A stretch of 5,215 nucleotides of DNA, from the NCBI GenBank assembly GCA_029261615.1, contig JAJDAX010000164.1, forward strand, positions 1 through 5,215. The letters are read 5' to 3'. The number at the start of each line of letters is the position of its first letter. The first letter of the stretch is position 1. This stretch comes from Nitrospinaceae bacterium (GTDB lineage Bacteria > Nitrospinota > Nitrospinia > Nitrospinales > Nitrospinaceae). The translations under genes and the position numbers were made by a program. A model generated the notes under the pieces. That model saw only the letters and a list, made by a program, of their open reading frames with translations, was not told the DNA's origin and searched no databases. Shown here one piece after another: positions 1-4,220 of the stretch.

Positions 1-226
1 CTGCAAGGCCGCGCCAGACGTTGGACCCGAACCAGGAGACACGGCCCCCTTCAAGAGGAAGTAATTCACCGAATATCAATTTCAGCAGGGTGGTTTTCCC
101 GGATCCGTTGTTTCCGAAAAGGACCCAGTTCTCCTTGGGGCGGTGGGTCCAGGAAACATTTTTCAATGCGGTGTGGTTTTTTAAAACGACGGTGGCATTC
201 TCAATGTTTATCAAATAACGTGACAT
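1..226 (-). CDS. ABC transporter ATP-binding protein, N-terminal part (cut by window edge)
   Basis: This is the first 75 codons of an ATP-binding cassette protein that continues past base 1. Reading from an ATG at 226, the product begins MSRYLINIENATVV, the usual first beta strand. It then carries a clear Walker A P-loop, FGNNGSGKTTLLKL, at residues 37-50, followed by the IFGELLPLEGGRV stretch typical just after the P-loop. The context 'ENWVLFGNNGSGKTT' resembles the COG1119 (ModF/YlmA-like) group of stand-alone ABC ATPases more than canonical importers, but that subgroup is from memory. Q-loop, signature motif and Walker B lie outside the window, so substrate and partner cannot be judged. 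The ATG sits 10 nt after the phosphatase stop codon, which suggests co-transcription. No strong Shine-Dalgarno is seen, only a weak GACGAG. The ABC fold is near certain; the subgroup is tentative. Confidence 0.9.
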   Translation of the reverse strand, partial: MSRYLINIENATVVLKNHTALKNVSWTHRPKENWVLFGNNGSGKTTLLKLIFGELLPLEGGRVSWFGSNVWRGLA

Positions 227-236
227 GGCAGTCTCG

Positions 237-887
237 TCAGACAAGCTGGTTTGCCGTACCGTTGACAATATCCACCAGGGGAGAGCCTGGTTTATAGAGG
301 ATGCGGTTGACAGCAGCGTATTCCTGGCTGATTCGGAACAGGTTTTTTAGAGGAAACCCGAGCAGGTCGCAGAGTACCACACGGTTGACCCCCCCGTGAG
401 CTACGATAGCGATGGTCTCACCCAGATGCTTTTGTGCTATTTCATGAAACCGGGGCAGCACACGGTCAGACAGGTCCTGAAAGGATTCTCCGCCATCGGC
501 CTGGAATGTGTCGGGGTTTTTAAACCTGTGATCCAGCATGCCGGGGTGCAGTTCATTTAATTCCTTGACTGACATCCCTTCCCACTTGCCAAAGGAGAGT
601 TCCCTGAGTTCCGGGCAGTAAGATGGAGTCAGGCCGTGTGGATGGGCAACGAGGTCCGCTCCCTCGCGGGTTCTTTTCAGGTCGCTTGAATAAACAGCGC
701 TGATGGGAAATGTAGAAAGCTGGTTGGCGAATTGTTTTGATTGGCCGCGACCGTGGTCGGAAAGGTCAACGTCGAAATGTCCGTTCAAGCAGATTTTCTG
801 TGCGTTAGCCACCTCACCGTGCCGCATGAGGTACAAAGTACAGAGAGAGGGGTCCGGCTTGGCATTGGGATCAGGAATATAGGACAC
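237..887 (-). CDS. histidine phosphatase superfamily protein (phosphoglycerate mutase / alpha-ribazole phosphatase-like)
   Basis: A 216-aa cytosolic enzyme of the histidine phosphatase (phosphoglycerate mutase-like) superfamily, which transfers or hydrolyses phosphoryl groups through a phosphohistidine. The catalytic set is visible. LMRHGEV at residues 20-26 contains the nucleophilic His23 after Arg22. SSDLKRTRE has the second phosphate-binding Arg at 72. ELRELSFGKWEG has the likely acid Glu96. VAHGGVNRV contains the second catalytic His164. Length and the ELxFGxWEG motif fit small phosphatases such as alpha-ribazole phosphatase (CobC-like) or broad-specificity phosphatases better than glycolytic mutases, which are longer. 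No cobalamin genes are visible, so no gene symbol is given. The start is a GTG at 887 without a good Shine-Dalgarno, and about 16 residues precede the first core strand. It lies just below a terminator, so it probably has its own promoter, which I could not identify. The ABC ATPase gene follows after 10 nt. Confidence 0.9.
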   Translation of the reverse strand: MSYIPDPNAKPDPSLCTLYLMRHGEVANAQKICLNGHFDVDLSDHGRGQSKQFANQLSTFPISAVYSSDLKRTREGADLVAHPHGLTPSYCPELRELSFGKWEGMSVKELNELHPGMLDHRFKNPDTFQADGGESFQDLSDRVLPRFHEIAQKHLGETIAIVAHGGVNRVVLCDLLGFPLKNLFRISQEYAAVNRILYKPGSPLVDIVNGTANQLV

Positions 888-915
888 GATAATCAGGGAC
901 GGTGTTAAGCCAATA

Positions 916-950
916 AAAAAAGATGGCAGAAAATTTCTGCCATCTTTTTT
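916..950 (-). terminator. rho-independent terminator, bidirectional in form
   Basis: A perfect inverted repeat: agatggcagaaa (921-932) pairs with tttctgccatct (934-945), a 12-bp stem around one central base. It extends through flanking A and T runs to 916/950. In a real RNA the centre would open to a loop of about 3-5 nt. T runs follow the hairpin on both strands. It sits 70 nt beyond the stop of the minus-strand 63-aa gene and just before the phosphatase gene, so its clearest role is ending the small-ORF transcript. The symmetrical A/T flanks mean it could also stop plus-strand transcription. Confidence 0.9.
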
Positions 951-1020
951 AAAATGCGATTCATACCCTTCCAGCTAAAGCGTGTTGAGGACGCCGAAAA
1001 GGGTCAGGAAACTTTTGGAA

Positions 1021-1212
1021 TCAACCGCCCGAGCTGAACGGCCAGAAACATCCAAGGTAACAGTACTTAAGACCTTGAACTTTCATGAGTGCGTTGTTGA
1101 TACCAAAGTAGTACAGAAACATAGCTGACTGAGCAAGAAGGTACCAGAAGATAGCTACGCCCATGTTTCCTTTTTTTGCTGGTTCGTCTTCAATAATGTT
1201 GTCTTGTGCCAT
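1021..1212 (-). CDS. small single-helix membrane protein, 63 aa, unknown function
   Basis: I do not recognise this protein. It has an acidic N-terminus (MAQDNIIEDEPAKKG) and one hydrophobic, aromatic-rich segment at about residues 18-37 (GVAIFWYLLAQSAMFLYYFG). A short tail follows with two cysteines (KYCYLGCFWPFSSGG, Cys51 and Cys55). The CxxxC spacing could form a disulfide or touch a cofactor, but nothing proves this. The ATG at 1212 is chosen because GGGGAG lies 11 nt upstream. A longer 87-aa reading would need a TTG start at 1284 and would overlap the stop of the 33-aa gene. It is the second of two small membrane-protein genes on this strand, 52 nt after the first, and is followed by a strong terminator. 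Size and single helix resemble accessory subunits of respiratory complexes, which is only inference. Confidence 0.7.
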   Translation of the reverse strand: MAQDNIIEDEPAKKGNMGVAIFWYLLAQSAMFLYYFGINNALMKVQGLKYCYLGCFWPFSSGG

Positions 1213-1264
1213 GGAAAAGGGTTCTCCCCATAAAGTTAAAAAATTCTTTTGGATGACTGTTCGG

Positions 1265-1366
1265 TTACCGCCAAACGGAAGCAAACCAGTAGAAAAACCA
1301 GAGACAAAAAACGCAGGTGGCGATATAGATATAGGGCCCGGATTTTTCCTTTAATTTTTCAATCAT
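1265..1366 (-). CDS. very small single-helix membrane peptide, 33 aa
   Basis: A complete ORF from an ATG at 1366 to a TAA at 1265-1267. The product starts with a basic, charged stretch (MIEKLKEKSGP). It then has one strongly hydrophobic, aromatic segment from about residue 12 to 31 (YIYIATCVFCLWFFYWFASV) and ends WR. Charged cytoplasmic head plus one helix rich in Trp, Phe and Tyr is the usual design of a small inner-membrane peptide. Cys18 and Cys21 lie inside the helix. An AAGGA sequence (1374-1378) sits 7 nt upstream of the ATG, which supports translation. The 63-aa membrane-protein gene follows after 52 nt, so the two probably share a transcript. I know no family for it. The main doubt is size: ORFs this short also occur by chance, but the charge and hydrophobicity pattern with a ribosome site makes it likely real. 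Confidence 0.6.
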   Translation of the reverse strand: MIEKLKEKSGPYIYIATCVFCLWFFYWFASVWR

Positions 1367-1380
1367 TCGGTTTTCCTTGA

Positions 1381-1409
1381 ATTAGATTAATGATTTAGCA
1401 GTTTTGCAA
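1381..1409 (-). promoter_or_regulatory. possible sigma70-type promoter for the 33-aa gene
   Basis: On the minus strand a -35 box TTGCAA (1404-1409) and a -10 box TCTAAT (1381-1386, five of six consensus bases) are separated by 17 bp. Transcription would start near 1374, leaving only about 8 nt before the ATG at 1366 and cutting into the ribosome-binding site. Either the real leader is nearly absent or another promoter, such as the one at 1636-1664, drives these genes. Confidence 0.4.
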
Positions 1410-1460
1410 TTCCTGGTTATCGCTTATGGCTGATGAACCATATGAAAACAGCCTTTATTC

Positions 1461-1490
1461 TTGACACTCCGCGTTGGCGGGTGATAGGTT
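1461..1490 (+). promoter_or_regulatory. sigma70-type promoter for the plus-strand 35-aa gene
   Basis: A perfect -35 box TTGACA (1461-1466) is followed after 18 bp by TAGGTT (1485-1490), which keeps the three most important -10 bases (T1, A2, T6). The predicted start, near 1497, would give a leader of about 22 nt to the ATG at 1520, with the ribosome-binding site in between. That geometry supports both the promoter and the short start of the downstream gene. Confidence 0.5.
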
Positions 1491-1510
1491 ACGCTAACTT
1501 TTTAACTACT

Positions 1511-1516
1511 GAGGAG
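1511..1516 (+). promoter_or_regulatory. ribosome-binding site GAGGAG that fixes the start at 1520
   Basis: GAGGAG ends 3 nt before the ATG at 1520 (gaggagcttATG, counting the ctt spacer), close but workable for a Shine-Dalgarno. The upstream in-frame ATGs at 1433 and 1442 lack such a site and lie upstream of the promoter at 1461-1490, so they are unlikely starts. Confidence 0.6.
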
Positions 1517-1519
1517 CTT

Positions 1520-1627
1520 ATGGCCAGCAAAGACGGAAAACTGTTTGATACCATTGTTATGATCGGTTTGGGTGTCAATGGCCTGATGGCACTCTATCTC
1601 CTGCTCATGTATTTTGAAGTCATCTGA
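1520..1627 (+). CDS. small hydrophobic single-helix membrane peptide, 35 aa
   Basis: The only convincing plus-strand gene here. It starts at the ATG at 1520, just after GAGGAG, and ends at a TGA. The peptide has a short charged N-terminus (MASKDGKLFD), then a continuous hydrophobic helix at about residues 11-33 (TIVMIGLGVNGLMALYLLLM), ending FEVI. It has no recognised family. Two readings fit: a tiny accessory subunit of a membrane complex, like the other small membrane proteins nearby, or a hydrophobic peptide of the type I toxin kind. The second is suggested only by a minus-strand promoter (1636-1664) whose transcript would be complementary to the whole gene. A 64-aa form from 1433 is possible on paper but would place the promoter inside the coding region. 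Confidence 0.6.
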   Translation: MASKDGKLFDTIVMIGLGVNGLMALYLLLMYFEVI

Positions 1628-1628
1628 A

Positions 1629-1680
1629 CGGGCGAAATTTATCATAGCCCCGGTGATTGGTCAAGTGTAAAAATCGCCCG
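1629..1680. repeat. imperfect inverted repeat with long loop, downstream of the 35-aa gene
   Basis: The arms cgggcga (1629-1635) and tcgcccg (1674-1680) are exact inverted copies 38 bp apart. The adjoining aaattt and aaaaa continue the pairing imperfectly. A smaller atca/tgat pair lies inside (1641-1644, 1654-1657). No T run follows on the plus strand, so it is a poor rho-independent terminator. It brackets the minus-strand promoter-like sequence at 1636-1664, so it could instead be a regulator-binding or structured leader element. Chance is also possible. Confidence 0.3.
1636..1664 (-). promoter_or_regulatory. extended -10 sigma70-type promoter, antisense to the 35-aa gene
   Basis: On the minus strand TTGACC (1659-1664, five of six -35 bases) is followed by a 17-bp spacer and TAAATT (1636-1641). 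A TGA triplet directly before it makes an extended -10 (TGATAAATT). The transcript would start near 1629, run antisense through the complete 35-aa gene, and could continue into the 33-aa and 63-aa minus-strand genes with a leader of about 260 nt. Confidence 0.45.
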
Positions 1681-1725
1681 CCCTCCTGACAAGGTGCAAC
1701 CTCTAACTCCCCGGAATTGACTGTT

Positions 1726-2451
1726 TTAAGCTCCTGTGGGGTTTGCCGGATAAAATACGTAAAGCATTAAGTAGGTGGCTGTACTTGTGCATAAAATGAG
1801 TGCAAAAACCACCATGGTTATCCGTCCAAGAACCCTGTGCCGGGTAGCCCCATCCGGCAACAACTTTTCTATCAACTTTTCTATACTTACGATAAGAATA
1901 AAGGTTAGAAAAATAAGGCCATAGGCCATTTGTGCCTGCCAGGGAAACTGGTCTCTCACTACCAGTTGCAGAATGTGGTTGGCGATTCCAATGGTCAGTA
2001 TCCCCAAAACCAGCCTTCTGAATTTCTGAGGAGACACCTGCATTTCGCCCGATTTTAATGTCCAGTCGCCGTCTTTTTTTTCGCTTGCCCGAAATCCTTC
2101 CCAGATCATGTAGAACGTGAGGATGAATCCAAACAGCACCAGAAGGAGATGGGTATTTAAAATTGGCAGAAATACCCCCTCGTAAGTTTCTATCGGCCCG
2201 CCAAATCCTTCCTTGCCCTCGAAGGCCAGAGCTCCCAAGGATCGAGCATAATAGTAGCCGACAAAGTAGAGGACCATGGAAACCATGGATATCAGAATCA
2301 ACTTATGGTGGCGGGTCCCGTAACCTTTTTTTGCCATCGCCCAGGCGATGAGAAACAAGGTGGTGAAGACGACGGCCAACAGATAACTGATGTCGGCACC
2401 CATGGTTCCGGTGCTGACCATAAACCCGGGGGTTTTTAGGAATTCATTCAT
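1726..2451 (-). CDS. DUF420 / CtaM (YozB)-type integral membrane protein
   Basis: A 241-aa membrane protein with about six hydrophobic segments (roughly 20-40, 50-69, 93-117, 146-165, 173-195, 207-234). Its end, RHRVLGRITMVVFALIL followed by TYLMLYVFYP, and the RHHKL and NTHLLLVLFG segments match the DUF420 pattern of histidines at helix ends: His48/His49, His101 and His205, with another at His159. From family knowledge, DUF420 includes CtaM/YozB, needed for heme-copper oxidase maturation in Firmicutes. A similar role here is inference, as no oxidase gene is in view. The protein is longer than the usual four-helix members, with extra residues around a hydrophilic loop at 119-143. No Shine-Dalgarno precedes the ATG at 2451. 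It probably depends on translational coupling to the 59-aa gene 21 nt upstream; ATGs at codons 11 and 17 are alternatives. It is the last gene of a three-gene operon. Confidence 0.75.
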   Translation of the reverse strand: MNEFLKTPGFMVSTGTMGADISYLLAVVFTTLFLIAWAMAKKGYGTRHHKLILISMVSMVLYFVGYYYARSLGALAFEGKEGFGGPIETYEGVFLPILNTHLLLVLFGFILTFYMIWEGFRASEKKDGDWTLKSGEMQVSPQKFRRLVLGILTIGIANHILQLVVRDQFPWQAQMAYGLIFLTFILIVSIEKLIEKLLPDGATRHRVLGRITMVVFALILCTSTATYLMLYVFYPANPTGA

Positions 2452-2472
2452 GTAAGAGGGGGTAAGCCCATA

Positions 2473-2652
2473 TTAACCGTCACTTTTTCCAAGAATAAGG
2501 GTGCCGCCGTAAAACTCTCCGATGCCCAGAATCGTCCAGTACAACAAAGTTTCCATCCCCATTGTCGTGAAAAACTGGAACACGACAAGGGTGATGGTAG
2601 CCATCCCAAGCAGCTGAAGGGCACGACCGAAAAAATAGCGGGCGGAGTTCAT
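2473..2652 (-). CDS. small two-helix membrane protein, 59 aa
   Basis: A complete ORF in the gap between the 194-aa and DUF420 genes, from an ATG at 2652 to a TAA at 2473-2475. The product begins MNSARYFFGRALQLLGM and has a first hydrophobic segment at about residues 11-30 (ALQLLGMATITLVVFQFFTT). A second covers about 34-54 (ETLLYWTILGIGEFYGGTLIL), and it ends GKSDG. The pattern FFGRxLQLLGM, then MGMExLLYW, then FYGGxLIL recalls short two-helix proteins seen beside respiratory genes, but I cannot name a family. The ATG lies 8 nt after the upstream stop codon with no clear Shine-Dalgarno, typical of translational coupling. Fitting exactly between two genes in the same direction supports it as a real gene. 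Confidence 0.8.
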   Translation of the reverse strand: MNSARYFFGRALQLLGMATITLVVFQFFTTMGMETLLYWTILGIGEFYGGTLILGKSDG

Positions 2653-2660
2653 GACCGGGA

Positions 2661-3245
2661 TTATTTTTTCAATTGGGCGCGAATAGTTTTGTTCGCATCC
2701 ATCAGCTGGTTGATATGGGTCAAACCGTGATCGTAGATCGCTTCACGTACCTGTTTCAAAACGATTCCCCCTGCCACTGTCATTGCACCCGTTGTTTGCG
2801 GGAGGTCTTCTTCTTTTGGGGCATTGCGTAAATTTTCGTATTGCTCTTGAACCTTCTTGTCATTGAAGAGGTCGTCGAGTGGATAGCTGTATAGCAGTTT
2901 GACGTAATCGCGTTCTTTTTCGCTATCCTTTTTAGAATCCCAGACAATGTTTTCCATTTCGATGGAGACGGGCTTGTTTTTTTCCGAATTCACTTTCTTT
3001 TTCATTTCCTGGAAATAATTTTTCATTTCCTTTTCATCTTTGATCTCGTCCTGCGGGATTTTGGAACTGATTTCGAACTCAAGTGCATTGCCGGAAAGGT
3101 GGGGACGGCTGATCTCGTAGGTGATATTCGCGTTATTGAACCGTCGGCCTTTCTTTTTGGTGTATTTGGTTTGCAACGTTTCAATCAGTCCGTTAATCGC
3201 ATCTGTTGCGGCCTGATTGAACAGAATGCCCTTCAATGTTGACAT
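2661..3245 (-). CDS. conserved-looking charged soluble protein of unknown function, 194 aa
   Basis: I do not recognise this protein. It is very rich in Lys, Glu and Asp, lacks cysteine, and shows no signal peptide or convincing membrane helix, so it is probably cytoplasmic. Residues 40-62 alternate in a beta-like way (NITYEISRPHLSGNALEFEI). Residues 64-116 are highly charged and likely helical (IKDEKEMKNYFQEMKKK). A Gly-rich hydrophobic turn sits at 152-164 (TGAMTVAGGIVLK), followed by a helical tail ending in LMDANKTIRAQLKK. The start at 3245 is well fixed by a perfect AGGAGG 5 nt upstream, suggesting strong translation as the first gene of the operon. The 59-aa and DUF420 membrane proteins follow at 8 and 21 nt, so it may act with them at the membrane surface; that is inference from position only. 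Confidence 0.8.
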   Translation of the reverse strand: MSTLKGILFNQAATDAINGLIETLQTKYTKKKGRRFNNANITYEISRPHLSGNALEFEISSKIPQDEIKDEKEMKNYFQEMKKKVNSEKNKPVSIEMENIVWDSKKDSEKERDYVKLLYSYPLDDLFNDKKVQEQYENLRNAPKEEDLPQTTGAMTVAGGIVLKQVREAIYDHGLTHINQLMDANKTIRAQLKK

Positions 3246-3250
3246 GTACG

Positions 3251-3256
3251 CCTCCT
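3251..3256 (-). promoter_or_regulatory. perfect Shine-Dalgarno AGGAGG of the 194-aa gene
   Basis: The plus strand reads cctcct, so the message carries AGGAGG 5 nt before the ATG at 3245. It is the strongest ribosome-binding site in the window and contrasts with the weak sites of both downstream operon genes, which probably rely on coupling. The promoter for this operon was not found with confidence in the gap to 3405. Confidence 0.8.
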
Positions 3257-3363
3257 AAACGACGATGGTATCGATAAAATCAGAGTGGCGGTCCCTCGTA
3301 TTGAAAGACCGGAAAATTCGTGTTGAAAAAGCCAAACCTGCATTATGTATCAAAACGGCTGTC

Positions 3364-3384
3364 AAGAAAAGCCCTTGTTGGGCT
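3364..3384 (-). terminator. probable rho-independent terminator after the HmuY-like gene
   Basis: On the minus strand AGCCC, AACAA loop, GGGCT (3384 down to 3370) forms a short 5-bp GC-rich hairpin followed directly by TTTTCTT (3369-3363). It lies about 20 nt after the stop codon of the 266-aa gene and before the next operon's start, the expected place. The stem is short, so strength is uncertain. Confidence 0.55.
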
Positions 3385-3404
3385 GGAATGACACGCGGGT
3401 TGGG

Positions 3405-4205
3405 TTACAGGTCGGATGTTTTCTGTTCTGATGGGATGGAAGCCTCTTCCAAGGAAACCGCTTCTTCTTCCGATTTCATGAAATTGGGGGCTCCATTGTC
3501 CTGAAAAGTATAGCGTATCTGGACGCAACCAGGTTCCTTGTTGGCACAGTAAAACCCGAGAAACTGAACCTTGGCATATTTGCCATCTGCCGCCTGCACA
3601 ATGTACACGTGCTTCCGGGGTGTCAGCTTGTGGGTGATATAATTGTACTTGTACCACTGCGCCAGGGCCTCATTTTTTGTCTCGGTCCGGGTTGCCTCAT
3701 CGGTCACAAAGGGCCTGTTTGGTACCTGGTCGACAGAATCATAATCGACTTCCCCAAGGTCCAGGACTCCGCCCTTGCCAAACTTGTTCGTTGCGCCGCC
3801 ATTGGTCAGTACGTTGCCGCGGCGAAATGCCAGGTCCCATTCACGTGAGCTCTTATCAAATATCTCAACCTGCTTGCCACGAGAAAAGTCAAAATAGGTC
3901 CACTTCTCTTCCGACGTGGCATTAACCAGAGCAAACCGTGACTCTTTGATGTGAGAGGGCTGTTCCGGTTCTACCTCTTGATCCTCTTCCATGAAACCCG
4001 GAGAACTGCGACGTGGTTCTACGCTTGAGGAGCCAAGGAATTCGCTGACCTGAACAAATTTATGGGGCAGCCAGAACAATCCCATCAGCACAAGAGAGAT
4101 GCATAGATTGAGAATGAAAAGGTTGCGCCACATTTTGCGCTTCTTTTCTTTTTCCGGATTTTTTGGCTCCGCAATGGGGCCGGTCTGTTGAAAGGGCTCG
4201 GTCAT
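3405..4205 (-). CDS. membrane-anchored HmuY-like domain protein
   Basis: A 266-aa protein with a short basic cytoplasmic head (KEKKRKMWRN, 19-28) and one membrane helix at about 28-46. An acidic, low-complexity linker (60-88) follows, then a HmuY-like domain at about 90-236. Supporting motifs are YFDFSRGKQVE (104-114), REWDLAFRRGNVLTNGG (121-137), GGVLDLG (145-151), LAQWYKYNYITHKLTPR (181-197) and VYIVQAADGKYAKVQFLGFYC (200-220, shown in part by its YIVxxxDGKYAK core). HmuY proteins are known as heme-binding surface lipoproteins in Bacteroidetes. Here there is no lipobox, and the domain is tethered by a helix, presumably facing the periplasm. Cys220 and Cys227 could form a disulfide. Heme binding is not established: I cannot assign the ligand histidines. 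It follows the CsgG-like gene by 15 nt, without a good Shine-Dalgarno, and is closed by a probable terminator. Confidence 0.75.
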   Translation of the reverse strand: MTEPFQQTGPIAEPKNPEKEKKRKMWRNLFILNLCISLVLMGLFWLPHKFVQVSEFLGSSSVEPRRSSPGFMEEDQEVEPEQPSHIKESRFALVNATSEEKWTYFDFSRGKQVEIFDKSSREWDLAFRRGNVLTNGGATNKFGKGGVLDLGEVDYDSVDQVPNRPFVTDEATRTETKNEALAQWYKYNYITHKLTPRKHVYIVQAADGKYAKVQFLGFYCANKEPGCVQIRYTFQDNGAPNFMKSEEEAVSLEEASIPSEQKTSDL

Positions 4206-4220
4206 GATGAAGTTCTTTAC

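Noticed and set aside
21..218. Plus-strand 65-aa open frame
   Set aside because: It lies opposite the ABC ATPase start, whose minus-strand frame encodes an intact Walker A motif; the plus-strand frame has no motif or ribosome site.
912..970. Short minus-strand ORF (19 codons) beginning ATGAATCGC and running through the terminator
   Set aside because: Its codons are made by the terminator stem and A/T runs; a coding role is unlikely.
954..1037. 27-aa plus-strand ORF after the terminator (MRFIPFQLK start)
   Set aside because: No ribosome site or promoter, overlaps the end of the 63-aa gene, and the product has no feature of interest.
1021..1284. 87-aa version of the 63-aa membrane protein
   Set aside because: It needs a TTG start without a ribosome site and would overlap the end of the 33-aa gene; the ATG at 1212 has GGGGAG upstream.
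1433..1627. 64-aa version of the plus-strand membrane peptide
   Set aside because: Its first 29 codons cover the promoter at 1461-1490, and the GAGGAG site points to the ATG at 1520.
3342..3365. TTGACA (3360-3365) with CATAAT (3342-3347) on the minus strand as promoter of the 194-aa operon
   Set aside because: Both boxes look good singly but the spacer is only 12 bp, too short for sigma70; at 17 bp there is no -10-like sequence. The true promoter is probably elsewhere in the gap.
3343..3657. 104-aa minus-strand frame overlapping the HmuY-like gene
   Set aside because: It is an out-of-frame reading within the HmuY-like coding region, whose own frame carries the conserved motifs.
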